From Pseudomonas sp. (GTDB taxonomy: Bacteria; Pseudomonadota; Gammaproteobacteria; Pseudomonadales; Pseudomonadaceae): 64,000 nucleotides of DNA. The notes under the pieces are model-generated. The model ran no database searches, was not told the DNA's origin, and worked only from the letters and a program-made list of their open reading frames with translations. Location of the stretch: contig NZ_PEKX01000008.1 of assembly GCF_002796985.1 (NCBI RefSeq), positions 62,001 to 126,000 of the forward strand. Reading direction: 5' to 3'. Each line of letters opens with the position of its first letter. The first letter of the stretch is position 1. Below are positions 16,518 through 25,955 of the stretch, piece after piece. Made by a program: the position numbers and the translations under genes.

Positions 16518-18407
16518 ATGCCGCAGCCGATACAGCTCAAGGACCACGAGAAGGACGCCCGCCTGGTCCGCGCCCGCGTCATGGTCGGCGGGGTAGCGAT
16601 CTTCCTGCTCGCCCTGGTGTTGGTGGCGCGCATGTACCACCTGCAGGTGACGCAGTACGACTATCACTCGACGCTGTCGGAGAACAACCGCGTCCACGTG
16701 CAGCCGATTCCGCCCAACCGCGGGCTGATCTTCGACCGCAACGGGGTGATCATCGCCGACAACCGCCCCAGCTTCAGCCTGACCATCACCCGTGAGCGCA
16801 CCGAGAACCTGCAGGAAACGCTGAAGACTCTGGTGGAAATCCTCGGCCTCACCGAGGAAGACAAGGCCATCTTCGAGAAGCGCATGAAGCAGGGGCGCCG
16901 GCCTTTCGAGCCGGTGCCGATCATGTTCGAGTTGTCCGAAGAGCAGATCGCCCGCATCGCGGTGAACCAGTACCGCCTCAATGGCGTCGACGTGGCCGCG
17001 CAGTTCGTTCGCCATTACCCGCTGGGCGAGCACTTTGCCCACTCGGTCGGCTATGTCGGGCGGATCAACGAGGCGGAATTGAAGCGGCTCGACCCGGTGG
17101 CCTATTCCGGCACCCACCACATCGGCAAGACCGGCGTGGAGAAGTTCTACGAGGACGCGCTGCACGGCACCGTGGGCTACGAGGAAGTCGAGACCAACGC
17201 CCGTGGCCGCGTACTGCGGGTGCTCAAGCGTACCGAACCGATCTCCGGTCGCGATATCGTCCTGAGCATCGACAGCAAGCTGCAGGCCGCCGCCGAAACC
17301 GCACTGGCCGGCCGCCGAGGCGCCATCGTGGCGATCCAGCCGTCCACCGGCGACGTACTGGCCATGGTCAGCCAGCCGAGCTACGACCCCAACCTGTTCG
17401 TCACCGGCATCAGCTTCAAGGATTACGCGGTGCTGCGCGATTCCGAGGACCGCCCGTTGTACAACCGCGTGCTGCGTGGTCTGTATCCGCCGGGCTCGAC
17501 GGTGAAGCCGGCGGTGGCCATTGCCGGCCTCGATGCGGGGGTGGTGACGCCCTCCAGCCGCGTGTTCGACCCCGGCTACTACCAACTACCCAACTACGAC
17601 CACAAGTACCGTAACTGGAACCGCTCCGGCGACGGTTGGGTGAGCCTGGAAACCGCGATCATGCGTTCCAACGACACCTACTTCTACGATCTGGCCCACA
17701 AGCTGGGCATCGATCGTCTGCACGACTACATGAGTGAGTTCGGTTTCGGCCAGCGCGTTTCCCTGGATATGTACGGCGAGGCGGAAGGCCTGATGCCCTC
17801 GCGCCAGTGGAAACGTGCAATGCGTCGACAAGCCTGGTTCCCCGGCGAAACCCTGATTCTCGGCATCGGCCAGGGCTACATGCAGTCCACGCCGCTGCAA
17901 CTGGCGCAGATGACGGCGTTGCTGGCGAACAAGGGCAAGTGGATCCGCCCGCACCTGGCCATGACCATCGACGGTAAACCGCCGGTCGACCCCGAGCCGA
18001 TGCCTGACATCGTGCTCAAGGACCCGAACAACTGGAATCTGGTCGACAACGGCATGCAGCAGGTGGTCCACAACCCTCGCGGCACGGCACGCAAGGTCGG
18101 TGCTACCGCTGTCTACCGCCTCGCTGGTAAATCCGGTACGGCCCAGGTGGTCGCGATCAAGCAGGGCGAGAAATACGATCGCTCCAAGGTGCTCGAACGT
18201 CACCGCGACCACGCCTTGTTCGTCGGCTTCGCCCCGGCGGATAACCCGCAGATCGCCGTGGCGGTGATGGTGGAGAACGGCGAGTCCGGCTCCGGCGTCG
18301 CCGCTCCCGTGCTCAAGGCAGTCACCGACGCCTGGCTGCTCGACGAAAGCGGCAAGCTCAAACCCGAATACGCACCGCAGACCACGGCGGAGGCGCCCAA
18401 ACCATGA
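16518..18407 (+). CDS. mrdA: Penicillin-binding protein 2 (elongasome transpeptidase)
   Basis: A 629-residue class B PBP that cross-links peptidoglycan with RodA during cell elongation. One N-terminal membrane helix (VAIFLLALVLVARMYHL) is followed by the dimerisation domain and the transpeptidase domain with PPGSTVKP (Ser nucleophile), the SND triad element in MRSNDTYFYDLA and GKSGTAQV. Its stop overlaps the rodA start (ATGA). Confidence 0.96.
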   Translation: MPQPIQLKDHEKDARLVRARVMVGGVAIFLLALVLVARMYHLQVTQYDYHSTLSENNRVHVQPIPPNRGLIFDRNGVIIADNRPSFSLTITRERTENLQETLKTLVEILGLTEEDKAIFEKRMKQGRRPFEPVPIMFELSEEQIARIAVNQYRLNGVDVAAQFVRHYPLGEHFAHSVGYVGRINEAELKRLDPVAYSGTHHIGKTGVEKFYEDALHGTVGYEEVETNARGRVLRVLKRTEPISGRDIVLSIDSKLQAAAETALAGRRGAIVAIQPSTGDVLAMVSQPSYDPNLFVTGISFKDYAVLRDSEDRPLYNRVLRGLYPPGSTVKPAVAIAGLDAGVVTPSSRVFDPGYYQLPNYDHKYRNWNRSGDGWVSLETAIMRSNDTYFYDLAHKLGIDRLHDYMSEFGFGQRVSLDMYGEAEGLMPSRQWKRAMRRQAWFPGETLILGIGQGYMQSTPLQLAQMTALLANKGKWIRPHLAMTIDGKPPVDPEPMPDIVLKDPNNWNLVDNGMQQVVHNPRGTARKVGATAVYRLAGKSGTAQVVAIKQGEKYDRSKVLERHRDHALFVGFAPADNPQIAVAVMVENGESGSGVAAPVLKAVTDAWLLDESGKLKPEYAPQTTAEAPKP

Positions 18408-19555
18408 CCAAGAACGGTAATTTCGACCGCACGCTGTCCAGCGAAGACGTGATGAAGCGCCGCTCCAGCCTGCTGCAGCGCCTGCATATCGACGGCCTGC
18501 TGCTCCTGCTGCTGTTGACCCTCGGCTCGGTCGGCCTGTTCGTCCTCTACTCCGCCAGCGGCAAGAGCTGGGACCTGCTGATCAAGCAGGCCTCGTCCTT
18601 CGGCATGGGCCTGGGCGCGATGTTCGTGCTGGCGCAGATCGAACCGCGCTTCCTCGCCCGCTGGGTGCCGCTGGGCTATCTGATCGGTGTGGCGCTGCTG
18701 GTGGTAGTGGACGTGATGGGCCACAACGCCATGGGCGCGACCCGCTGGATCAACATTCCCGGGGTGATCCGCTTCCAGCCGGCGGAATTCATGAAGCTGC
18801 TGATGCCCATGACCATCGCCTGGTACCTCTCCAAGCGTTCGCTGCCGCCCGGCTTCAAGCACAGTGTGGTGGGCCTGGCGCTGATCGTGGTGCCCTTCGT
18901 GCTGATCCTCAAACAGCCGGACCTGGGCACCGCGATGCTGGTACTCGCCTCCGGCGCCTTCGTGCTGTTCGTCGGCGGCCTGCGCTGGCGCTGGATCATC
19001 ATGGCCGTGTCGGCTGCGGTGCCGGTGGCCGTGGGTATGTGGTACTTCGTCATGCACGACTACCAGAAGCAGCGCGTGCTGACCTTCCTCGACCCGGAAA
19101 GCGACCCGCTGGGCAGTGGCTGGAACATCATCCAGTCCAAAGCGGCCATCGGTTCGGGTGGCGTCTTCGGCAAGGGCTGGCTGCTGGGTACGCAATCCCA
19201 TCTGGATTTTTTGCCCGAAAGCCACACGGACTTTATCATTGCCGTGCTCGGCGAAGAGTTCGGCCTGGTCGGGGTCTGCCTCCTGCTGGTGCTGTACCTG
19301 CTGGTGATCTACCGGGGGCTGGTGATCACGGCGCAGGCGCAGACGCTGTTCGGCAAGCTGCTCGCGGGCAGCATTACCATGACCTTCTTCGTGTATGTGT
19401 TCGTCAACATTGGTATGGTCAGCGGGTTGTTGCCAGTGGTGGGGGTGCCGCTGCCCTTCATTAGTTACGGCGGAACTTCGCTGGTGACCCTGATGTCAGG
19501 GTTCGGTGTTTTGATGTCGATCCACACCCATCGCAAGTGGATCGCCCAGGTTTGA
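18404..19555 (+). CDS. rodA: Peptidoglycan glycosyltransferase RodA
   Basis: A 383-residue SEDS polymerase with about ten membrane helices that polymerises lipid II with PBP2. Family features: LGSVGLFVLYSASG, the helix with RWINIPGVIRFQPAEFMK, KQPDLGTAML, the large periplasmic loop GSGGVFGKGWLLGTQSHLDF, PESHTDFIIAVLGEEFG and the final PLPFISYGGTSLV. An internal ATG 15 codons downstream would also give a normal protein. Overlaps genes on both sides. Confidence 0.96.
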   Translation: MTKNGNFDRTLSSEDVMKRRSSLLQRLHIDGLLLLLLLTLGSVGLFVLYSASGKSWDLLIKQASSFGMGLGAMFVLAQIEPRFLARWVPLGYLIGVALLVVVDVMGHNAMGATRWINIPGVIRFQPAEFMKLLMPMTIAWYLSKRSLPPGFKHSVVGLALIVVPFVLILKQPDLGTAMLVLASGAFVLFVGGLRWRWIIMAVSAAVPVAVGMWYFVMHDYQKQRVLTFLDPESDPLGSGWNIIQSKAAIGSGGVFGKGWLLGTQSHLDFLPESHTDFIIAVLGEEFGLVGVCLLLVLYLLVIYRGLVITAQAQTLFGKLLAGSITMTFFVYVFVNIGMVSGLLPVVGVPLPFISYGGTSLVTLMSGFGVLMSIHTHRKWIAQV

Positions 19556-20586
19556 TGACAAGAGTGAAAAAAGGAATGCAAGTACTGCGCGCCTGGGCTG
19601 CCAGGGGGGTGCATTGGGTCGGAATCGCGGGGGCGATCGGTATGTCCGGTGTCGCTGGCGCGGGCGACTACGATGGTTCGCCCCAGGTTGCCGAGTTCGT
19701 CAGCGAGATGACCCGTGACTACGGCTTCGCCGGCGAGCAGCTCATGGGCCTTTTTCATGACGTGGAACGCAAGCAATCGATCCTCGATGCCATCTCCCGT
19801 CCCGCTGAACGGGTGAAGACCTGGAAGGAATACCGGCCGATCTTCGTTACCGACGCGCGCGTCAACCGCGGCGTGGACTTCTGGAACCAGCACGCCGAGG
19901 CGCTGGCCCGCGCCGAGCAGGAATACGGCGTGCCGGCCCAGTACATCGTCTCGATCATCGGCGTCGAGACCTTCTTTGGCCGCAACACCGGCAACTTCAA
20001 GGTGATGGACGCGCTGTCCACCCTGGGCTTCGATTACCCGCCACGCGCCGACTTCTTCCGCAAGGAGCTCAAGCAGTTCCTGCTCCTGGCCCGTGAACAA
20101 CAGGTCGACCCGCTCAGCCTGACCGGCTCCTACGCCGGCGCCATGGGCCTGCCGCAGTTCATGCCGAGCAGCTTCCGTGCCTATGCCGTGGACTTCGACG
20201 GTGATGGCCATATCAATATCTGGAGCGACCCCACCGATGCCATCGGCAGCGTCGCCAACTACTTCAAGCAGCACGGCTGGCACACCGGTGAGCCGGTGGT
20301 ATCGCAGGCGGACATCGGCACTTCATCCGCCGAAGACGCGCTCACCCAGGGCCTGGATCCGCAGATGAACCTTGGTCAGCTACGCTCCCAGGGCTGGCGT
20401 ACCCATGACGTGATTCGTGACGACCTGATGGTCACCGCCATGCGCCTGGAAGGCGCGCAAGGCACCGAATACTGGGTCGGCCTGCCGAACTTCTACGTGA
20501 TCACCCGCTACAATCGCAGCGCCATGTATGCCATGGCGGTCCATCAGCTGGCCGGCGAAATCGCCAAGGCGCGAGGTGTCCATTGA
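19555..20586 (+). CDS. mltB: Lytic murein transglycosylase B (SltB1/MltB type)
   Basis: A 343-residue glycan-strand cleaving enzyme. The active-site region SIIGVETFFGRNTGNFKV carries the catalytic Glu; LTGSYAGAMGLPQFMPSSFR and AVDFDGDGHINIW follow, and the C-terminal GLPNFYVITRYNRS completes the family pattern. The ATG at 19555 overlaps the rodA stop; GTG 19564 and ATG 19576 are alternatives. The N-terminus resembles a signal peptide or anchor without a clear lipobox, so a soluble periplasmic (SltB1) form is likely. Confidence 0.93.
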   Translation: MTRVKKGMQVLRAWAARGVHWVGIAGAIGMSGVAGAGDYDGSPQVAEFVSEMTRDYGFAGEQLMGLFHDVERKQSILDAISRPAERVKTWKEYRPIFVTDARVNRGVDFWNQHAEALARAEQEYGVPAQYIVSIIGVETFFGRNTGNFKVMDALSTLGFDYPPRADFFRKELKQFLLLAREQQVDPLSLTGSYAGAMGLPQFMPSSFRAYAVDFDGDGHINIWSDPTDAIGSVANYFKQHGWHTGEPVVSQADIGTSSAEDALTQGLDPQMNLGQLRSQGWRTHDVIRDDLMVTAMRLEGAQGTEYWVGLPNFYVITRYNRSAMYAMAVHQLAGEIAKARGVH

Positions 20587-21608
20587 GCAAGCGAATCGCA
20601 AGTCCCGGCCTCTGGTCGCTGGCCGCCTGCGTTGGCCTGAGCACCGTGTTCCTCGCCAGCTGTACCGGTAACCGCGCGCCGCAGCAGCAACCGGTCGCCA
20701 GCAGCGGTATTTCCGGCCCTTATGATTACAACCGCCCGCACCGTGACGGCGCGCCCTGGTGGGACGTGGACGTATCGCGCATCCCCGATGCCGTGCCGAT
20801 GCCGCACAACGGTCCGTTCAAGAACAACCCCTATACCGTGCTGGGCAAGACCTACTACCCGCTCAATAACGCCAGTGCCTACAGCGTGACCGGCACGGCC
20901 TCCTGGTATGGCACCAAGTTCCACGGGCAAGCCACCGCCAACGGCGAGCAGTACGACCTTTACGGCATGACCGCCGCACACAAGACCCTGCCGCTGCCCA
21001 GCTACGTGCGCGTCACCAACCTGGACAACGGCAAGAGCGTCATCGTGCGTGTCAACGACCGTGGCCCGTTCTACTCCGACCGGGTGATCGACCTGTCCTT
21101 CGCCGCTGCCAAGAAGCTGGGTTACGCCGAGACCGGCACCGCCCACGTCAAGGTCGAGGGCATCGACCCTGACCGCTGGTGGGCGTCGCAGGGTAAGCAG
21201 CCGCCGATGATCATGGCCCTGCCGAAGATGGCCTCGCAGCCTGCCGCCGCGCAGCCGCAGGCGGTCGCCATGGCCCAGCCCATCGAAACCTACACCCCGC
21301 CGCCGGCACAGCACGCCGTGCCCGTGGCACCGGTCCAGATTGACTCAAAAAAAAACGCTTCATTACCAGCCGATGGCCTGTATCTCCAGGTGGGTGCCTT
21401 CGCCAACCCGGACGCTGCGGAGCTTCTCAAGGAGAAGGTCGGCGGCCTGACGGGGGCGAAATCCTTTATCAGCTCGGTCGTGGTCAACCAGCAGACCTTG
21501 TACCGGGTGCGCCTGGGGCCGATCGGAACGCAGGATGAAGCAAGCCGGATGCAGGACAGCATCCGCGTGGCCAACCTTGGCCAACCCAAGCTCGTGCGCC
21601 TGGACTGA
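20583..21608 (+). CDS. rlpA: RlpA septal lytic transglycosylase, lipoprotein
   Basis: A 341-residue lipoprotein: signal peptide ending in the lipobox LASC, a double-psi beta-barrel (ASWYGTKFHGQATANGEQYD ... VRVNDRGPFYSDRVIDLS), and a C-terminal SPOR domain (GLYLQVGAFANPDAAELL to the end). P. aeruginosa RlpA cleaves naked glycans at the septum. It begins with TTG, overlapping the mltB stop. An A-run (aaaaaaaa-type, ~21346-21354) lies at the join between the linker and the SPOR domain and could be slippery. Confidence 0.94.
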   Translation: MSKRIASPGLWSLAACVGLSTVFLASCTGNRAPQQQPVASSGISGPYDYNRPHRDGAPWWDVDVSRIPDAVPMPHNGPFKNNPYTVLGKTYYPLNNASAYSVTGTASWYGTKFHGQATANGEQYDLYGMTAAHKTLPLPSYVRVTNLDNGKSVIVRVNDRGPFYSDRVIDLSFAAAKKLGYAETGTAHVKVEGIDPDRWWASQGKQPPMIMALPKMASQPAAAQPQAVAMAQPIETYTPPPAQHAVPVAPVQIDSKKNASLPADGLYLQVGAFANPDAAELLKEKVGGLTGAKSFISSVVVNQQTLYRVRLGPIGTQDEASRMQDSIRVANLGQPKLVRLD

Positions 21609-21704
21609 GATTCCACCGCACGCGCCGCCGCGGCCCGCAGAGGCCCTGGCATCGAGTTCCCCTCCCGGGGATTGTTTGACCCTTAGTGAACCCCAGAGAG
21701 ACGG

Positions 21705-22862
21705 ATGAATATCTTCAACTTCGCCAAACGCCTGTCCTTGCTCGTGTTGTTCAGCGCCCCCGTGGCCAGCTGGGCAGCGGAAGTCGTTCCCGCCGCCCCG
21801 CAACTCGCGGCCAAGGCCTGGGTGCTGATGGACGGCGCCAGCGGCAACATCCTGGTCGAAAACGCCGGTGACGAGCGCCTGCCGCCCGCCAGCCTGACCA
21901 AGCTGATGACCGCCTACATCGCCACCCAGGAAATCGAAGGCGGCCGTATCGCCGAATCCGATCTGGTCACCGTCAGCGAGCACGCCTGGCGCACCGGCGG
22001 TTCGCGCATGTTCCTCAAGCTCGGCTCCCAGGTATCGGTCAGCGACCTGCTGCACGGCATCATCATCCAGTCCGGCAACGACGCCTCGGTCGCCCTGGCC
22101 GAGCACATCGCCGGCAGCGAAGATGCCTTCGCCGACATGATGAACACCACCGCGCAGAAGCTGGGCATGAGCAACTCCCACTTCATGGACGCCACCGGCC
22201 TGCCCAACCCGGACCACTACTCGTCCGCCAAGGACATGGCGACCCTGGCCCGCGCCATCATCTACGGTGAGCCGACCCACTACGCCATCTACGCGCAGAA
22301 AGAATTCTTCTGGAACAACATCAAGCAGCCCAACCGCAACCTGCTGCTGTGGCGCGACAAGACCGTCGACGGCCTGAAGACCGGTCACACCGACGAAGCT
22401 GGCTATTGCCTGGTAGCCTCCGCCGTGCGTGACGGCCAGCGCATGATCTCCGTGGTGTTCGGCACCAACAGCGAGCAGGCTCGCGCCGCCGAGACCCAGA
22501 AGCTGCTGACCTACGGCTTCCGCTTCTTCGAAACCCAGACCTTCTACAAGAAGGGCGCCGAGCTGACCAAGGCCATGGTCTGGAAAGGTTCCGAGCACGA
22601 AGTCAAAGCCGGCCTGTCCGAAGACCTGACCATGACCGTGCCGCGCGGCCAGCTCAAGCAGCTGCAGGCCAACATGGTCGTCGAACCGAACCTGATGGCG
22701 CCGATCCAGCAGGGCCAGGTCATCGGCAAGGTCGAGGTCAAGCTGAATGACAAGGTCGTCCGCACCGCCGACCTGGTCGCCCTGAACGCCGTGGAAGAAG
22801 GCGGCTTCTTCCGCCGCATCTGGGACAGCATCCGCCTGTTCTTCTTCGGTCTGTTCAACTGA
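21705..22862 (+). CDS. dacC: D-alanyl-D-alanine carboxypeptidase (PBP5/6)
   Basis: A 385-residue low-mass PBP that trims the terminal D-Ala of peptidoglycan stem peptides. Signal peptide, then PPASLTKLMTAYIA (SxxK), SGNDASVALAEH (SGN) and DGLKTGHTDEAGY (KTG). The C-terminal beta domain ends in an amphipathic helix (FFRRIWDSIRLFFFGLFN) that docks on the inner membrane. It begins about 100 bases after rlpA and may share its transcript. Confidence 0.95.
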   Translation: MNIFNFAKRLSLLVLFSAPVASWAAEVVPAAPQLAAKAWVLMDGASGNILVENAGDERLPPASLTKLMTAYIATQEIEGGRIAESDLVTVSEHAWRTGGSRMFLKLGSQVSVSDLLHGIIIQSGNDASVALAEHIAGSEDAFADMMNTTAQKLGMSNSHFMDATGLPNPDHYSSAKDMATLARAIIYGEPTHYAIYAQKEFFWNNIKQPNRNLLLWRDKTVDGLKTGHTDEAGYCLVASAVRDGQRMISVVFGTNSEQARAAETQKLLTYGFRFFETQTFYKKGAELTKAMVWKGSEHEVKAGLSEDLTMTVPRGQLKQLQANMVVEPNLMAPIQQGQVIGKVEVKLNDKVVRTADLVALNAVEEGGFFRRIWDSIRLFFFGLFN

Positions 22863-22885
22863 CCGCCTGTCCTGGCCTTGCACTT

Positions 22886-22895
22886 TTGTATACAA
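22886..22895. promoter_or_regulatory. Perfect palindrome TTGTATACAA upstream of ybeD/lipB
   Basis: TTGTATACAA is its own reverse complement and is flanked by CCTTG...CAAGG-like bases. The core resembles operators of several GntR-family regulators (FadR subgroup). A -10-like TAAAAT follows at 22934-22939. No regulator is encoded nearby, so its use is uncertain. Confidence 0.35.
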
Positions 22896-23052
22896 GGTCG
22901 GGATTGACCCGCCCGCGCAGTCGCAAACTCGGGTAAAATGCCCGCCTGCGACTGCACGGTCCCCCCGTGGCCCGGCAGCCGCCGTCCGATCCACCCGGAG
23001 CGCTCCCATCCAGGGCGCTCATGCGGAGGCGGGCCACCCGCCCGCGAGAGCC

Positions 23053-23364
23053 ATGACTGATACCCCTGATTCTGTCGATCCTCTCAATACCGAGAATGAT
23101 CAGCCCGCACCGAAGATCGAGTTCCCTTGCGAACGCTACCCGATCAAGGTCATCGGCGATGCCGGTGAAGGCTTCTCCGATCTGGTCATCGAAGTCATCC
23201 AGCGCCACGCGCCGGACCTCGATATCACCACCCTGGTCACCCGTGACAGCCGCAACGGCCGCTTCCTGTCCGTGCAGGTGCTGATCACCGCCACCGGCGT
23301 CGACCAACTGCAGAGTATCCATAAAGACCTGCGCGCCACCGGTCGCGTCCACATGGTGCTCTGA
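23053..23364 (+). CDS. ybeD: DUF493/YbeD family protein
   Basis: A 103-residue protein with an ACT-like small fold: IEFPCERYPIKVIG, FSDLVIEVIQRHAPD, and GRFLSVQVLITATGVDQLQS. The gene regularly lies between dacA/dacC and lipB in gammaproteobacteria; biochemical role is unresolved. Its stop overlaps the lipB ATG (TGATG). Confidence 0.92.
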   Translation: MTDTPDSVDPLNTENDQPAPKIEFPCERYPIKVIGDAGEGFSDLVIEVIQRHAPDLDITTLVTRDSRNGRFLSVQVLITATGVDQLQSIHKDLRATGRVHMVL

Positions 23365-24029
23365 TGGGCGACACGCTGGGCGGCGAGCTGGGTATTCTTC
23401 ACTTTCGTGAGTTGGGCGTTCGCCCCTATGAGCCGACCTGGCACGCCATGCAGCGCTTCACCGCCGAGCGCGAACCGGTCACGCCCGATGAAGTCTGGCT
23501 GCTCGAACACGAGCGAGTGTTCACACAGGGCCAGGCCGGCAAGGCCGAACACGTGCTGTTTCCCGGCGATATTCCGGTCGTTCAGGTCGACCGCGGCGGT
23601 CAGGTGACCTACCACGGTCCCGGCCAGTTGGTGGCCTACCTGATGCTCGACGTGCGCCGCTCCGGCATCGGCGTGCGCGAACTGGTTTCGCGCATCGAGC
23701 AGAGCCTCATCGGACTGCTGGACAGTTATGGCGTCAAAGCCGTGTCCAAACCCGATGCTCCGGGCGTCTATGTAGACGGCGCGAAGATCGCGTCCCTCGG
23801 CCTGCGCATCCGCAACGGCCGCTCCTTCCATGGCCTGGCCCTCAACGTGGACATGGACCTGGAACCCTTTCGACGCATCAATCCCTGCGGTTACGCAGGC
23901 ATGGCCATGACCCAGCTCAGTCAGCTGGCTGGCCCCATCGCATTGGCCGATGTGCGCGAGCGCCTGCGTGGCGAACTCGTCGAACGCCTTGGCTACGCGG
24001 CACAGAAGACCCTAACGGGCGGGATCTAA
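23364..24029 (+). CDS. lipB: Octanoyl-ACP:protein octanoyltransferase
   Basis: A 221-residue transferase that moves octanoate from ACP to lipoyl domains. Signatures: RGGQVTYHGPGQLVAYLM, KIASLGLRI (catalytic Lys) and FRRINPCGYAGMAMTQL (catalytic Cys). The first ~14 residues vary in the family; the ATG at 23364 coupled to ybeD is the natural start. lipA follows 5 bases later. Confidence 0.96.
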   Translation: MGDTLGGELGILHFRELGVRPYEPTWHAMQRFTAEREPVTPDEVWLLEHERVFTQGQAGKAEHVLFPGDIPVVQVDRGGQVTYHGPGQLVAYLMLDVRRSGIGVRELVSRIEQSLIGLLDSYGVKAVSKPDAPGVYVDGAKIASLGLRIRNGRSFHGLALNVDMDLEPFRRINPCGYAGMAMTQLSQLAGPIALADVRERLRGELVERLGYAAQKTLTGGI

Positions 24030-24034
24030 CCTAG

Positions 24035-25030
24035 ATGAGCACTGTTGTGGAGAACTCCGGCCAGGCTGCCCCGGCCGCCAAGCCGGGCAAGGTGGAAGTC
24101 GGCGTCAAGCTGCGCGGCGCAGAGAAAGTCGCGCGCATTCCGGTGAAGATCATCCCCACCGACGAACTGCCGAAGAAGCCCGACTGGATTCGCGTGCGCA
24201 TCCCTGTCTCCCCCGAGGTCGACCGCATCAAGCAGCTGCTGCGCAAGCACAAGCTGCACAGTGTCTGCGAAGAGGCCTCTTGCCCGAACCTGGGCGAATG
24301 CTTCTCCGGCGGCACCGCCACCTTCATGATCATGGGCGACATCTGCACCCGTCGTTGCCCGTTCTGCGACGTCGGCCACGGCCGTCCCAAGCCGCTGGAC
24401 GTCGACGAGCCGACCAACCTCGCCATCGCCATCGCCGACCTGCGTCTTAAATACGTGGTGATCACCTCGGTGGACCGCGACGACCTGCGTGACGGCGGCG
24501 CCCAGCACTTTGCCGACTGCCTGCGCGAGATCCGCAAGCTGTCCCCTGGTGTGCAGTTGGAAACCCTGGTCCCGGATTACCGCGGCCGCATGGACATCGC
24601 CCTGGAAATTACCGCCCAGGAGCCGCCGGATGTGTTCAACCACAACCTGGAAACCGCCCCGCGCCTGTACAAATCCTCCCGCCCGGGTTCCGATTTCGAG
24701 TGGTCGCTCGACCTGCTGCAGAAGTTCAAGCAGATGGTCCCGCACGTACCGACCAAGTCCGGCCTGATGCTTGGCCTGGGCGAAACCGACGAGGAAGTTA
24801 TCGAAGTCATGCAGCGCATGCGCGAGCACGACATCGATATGCTGACCCTCGGTCAGTATCTGCAGCCCTCGCGTAACCACCTGCCGGTGCAGCGCTTCGT
24901 TCACCCGGACACCTTCGCCTGGTTTGCCGAGCAAGGCGAGAAGATGGGCTTCAAGAACGTCGCCTCCGGGCCGCTGGTGCGCTCCTCGTACCACGCTGAC
25001 CAACAGGCTCACGGCAACAAGATCGGTTGA
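24035..25030 (+). CDS. lipA: Lipoyl synthase (radical SAM)
   Basis: A 331-residue radical SAM enzyme that inserts two sulfurs into octanoyl-lipoyl domains. It carries the auxiliary cluster motif CEEASCPNLGEC and the radical SAM motif CTRRCPFCD, plus the C-terminal RSSYHAD serine ligand. The N-terminal ~60 residues are an extension. It ends the lipB-lipA unit and is followed by a rho-independent terminator. Confidence 0.97.
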   Translation: MSTVVENSGQAAPAAKPGKVEVGVKLRGAEKVARIPVKIIPTDELPKKPDWIRVRIPVSPEVDRIKQLLRKHKLHSVCEEASCPNLGECFSGGTATFMIMGDICTRRCPFCDVGHGRPKPLDVDEPTNLAIAIADLRLKYVVITSVDRDDLRDGGAQHFADCLREIRKLSPGVQLETLVPDYRGRMDIALEITAQEPPDVFNHNLETAPRLYKSSRPGSDFEWSLDLLQKFKQMVPHVPTKSGLMLGLGETDEEVIEVMQRMREHDIDMLTLGQYLQPSRNHLPVQRFVHPDTFAWFAEQGEKMGFKNVASGPLVRSSYHADQQAHGNKIG

Positions 25031-25068
25031 TCACCCGCCGGGCCATTGCTGCCCGGTAGCTGCCCGAA

Positions 25069-25107
25069 GAAAAGGCTGTCTCTCGCAAGAGAGGCGGCCT
25101 TTTTTGT
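25069..25107 (+). terminator. Rho-independent terminator after lipA
   Basis: A 10-bp stem (GCTGTCTCTC / GAGAGGCGGC with two G-U pairs), GCAA loop and TTTTTTG tract; AAAAGG upstream extends the pairing with CCTTTTTT. It closes the long plus-strand run that starts with proA. Confidence 0.85.
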
Positions 25108-25357
25108 TTCTGTGCGCCGTAGTTCCGCGTCATCACCAGTCGCTCCTAGTGTGTAGGAATTCCTCTTTTTCGTTCGGACTATTCCGGATGGTATTAGCGC
25201 CCCGGCTGACAGCGTAAATATGTTGGCGCCCGCAGAATTCACCCGGTCGCTTGCCAGCGTTCTAGGCAGCGCGAAATGCCACGGGGAACACTGTTGTGGC
25301 CTGAATCGATCGGGAGCGAGTCCCCCTGCATCCCGATCACACTGCTGAGTGAACAAC
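25108..25357 (+). promoter_or_regulatory. Upstream region of the fimbrial cluster
   Basis: The 327-base gap between lipA and the first pilin holds the lipA terminator and then a sequence richer in A+T than its surroundings. A perfect 10-bp palindrome AGGAATTCCT lies at 25155-25164 within TAGGAATTCCTC, and a second partial one (ATTCCGGAT) at ~25182. No clear -35/-10 pair can be assigned. The palindrome is a candidate regulator site; no gene seen. Confidence 0.4.
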
Positions 25358-25861
25358 ATGAAAAAGCTGCTGGTAGCCGCAATTCTCTCCTCCGCATCCG
25401 TCGGCGCTTTCGCCTACGACGCCCAGGTCAATTTCACTGGCCAAGTCCTGGACCAGACCTGCGAAGTGAACGGCAAGCAAGGCGCCGCCGTGGTCGACGT
25501 GACCCTGCCGACCGTCAACAAGAGCGCCCTGGCCGGTGCTGAAAGCTGGGCTGGCAACACGCCCGTCAACTTCAACCTGACCAACTGCCCGGTTTCCGCC
25601 ACGACCGCCAAGTGGGAAATCACCGGCCAAGTCGACAGTGCCGGCACGCTGGCCAACACCGTGGCGGGCACCAACGCGACCGTTCGCCTGCTCGACCCGA
25701 CCGGCGCCGCCATCAACATCAACACCGACACCGGCTACAAGTTCACTCCGGCCGCCGATGGCAGTTACTCCCTGAAGTATCTGGCCCAGTACTACTCCAA
25801 GGCCGGCTCCGCCACCGCGGGCAAGCTGCAGACCGTTGGTTACTGGACCCTGACCTACTGA
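25358..25861 (+). CDS. Type 1-like fimbrial major subunit
   Basis: A 167-residue pilin: signal peptide MKKLLVAAILSSASVGAFA, mature start YDAQVNFTGQVLDQTCEV with a conserved Cys (paired with the Cys in FNLTNCPVSA) and a C-terminal GKLQTVGYWTLTY beta strand for donor-strand exchange. The ATG at 25358 is preferred to the GTG at 25349. It is paralogous to the second pilin at 31022-31525 (same length, same AFAYDAQVN-type junction). First gene of a chaperone-usher operon. Confidence 0.9.
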   Translation: MKKLLVAAILSSASVGAFAYDAQVNFTGQVLDQTCEVNGKQGAAVVDVTLPTVNKSALAGAESWAGNTPVNFNLTNCPVSATTAKWEITGQVDSAGTLANTVAGTNATVRLLDPTGAAININTDTGYKFTPAADGSYSLKYLAQYYSKAGSATAGKLQTVGYWTLTY

Positions 25862-25955
25862 TCGGTCTTCGTCGATTCCGGCGTTAGTAGTTCGCAATAC
25901 CCGGGAGGGGAGCTGCCACCTCGCTCCTCTCCCGGATCTCAAGGGTGATCGTGTA

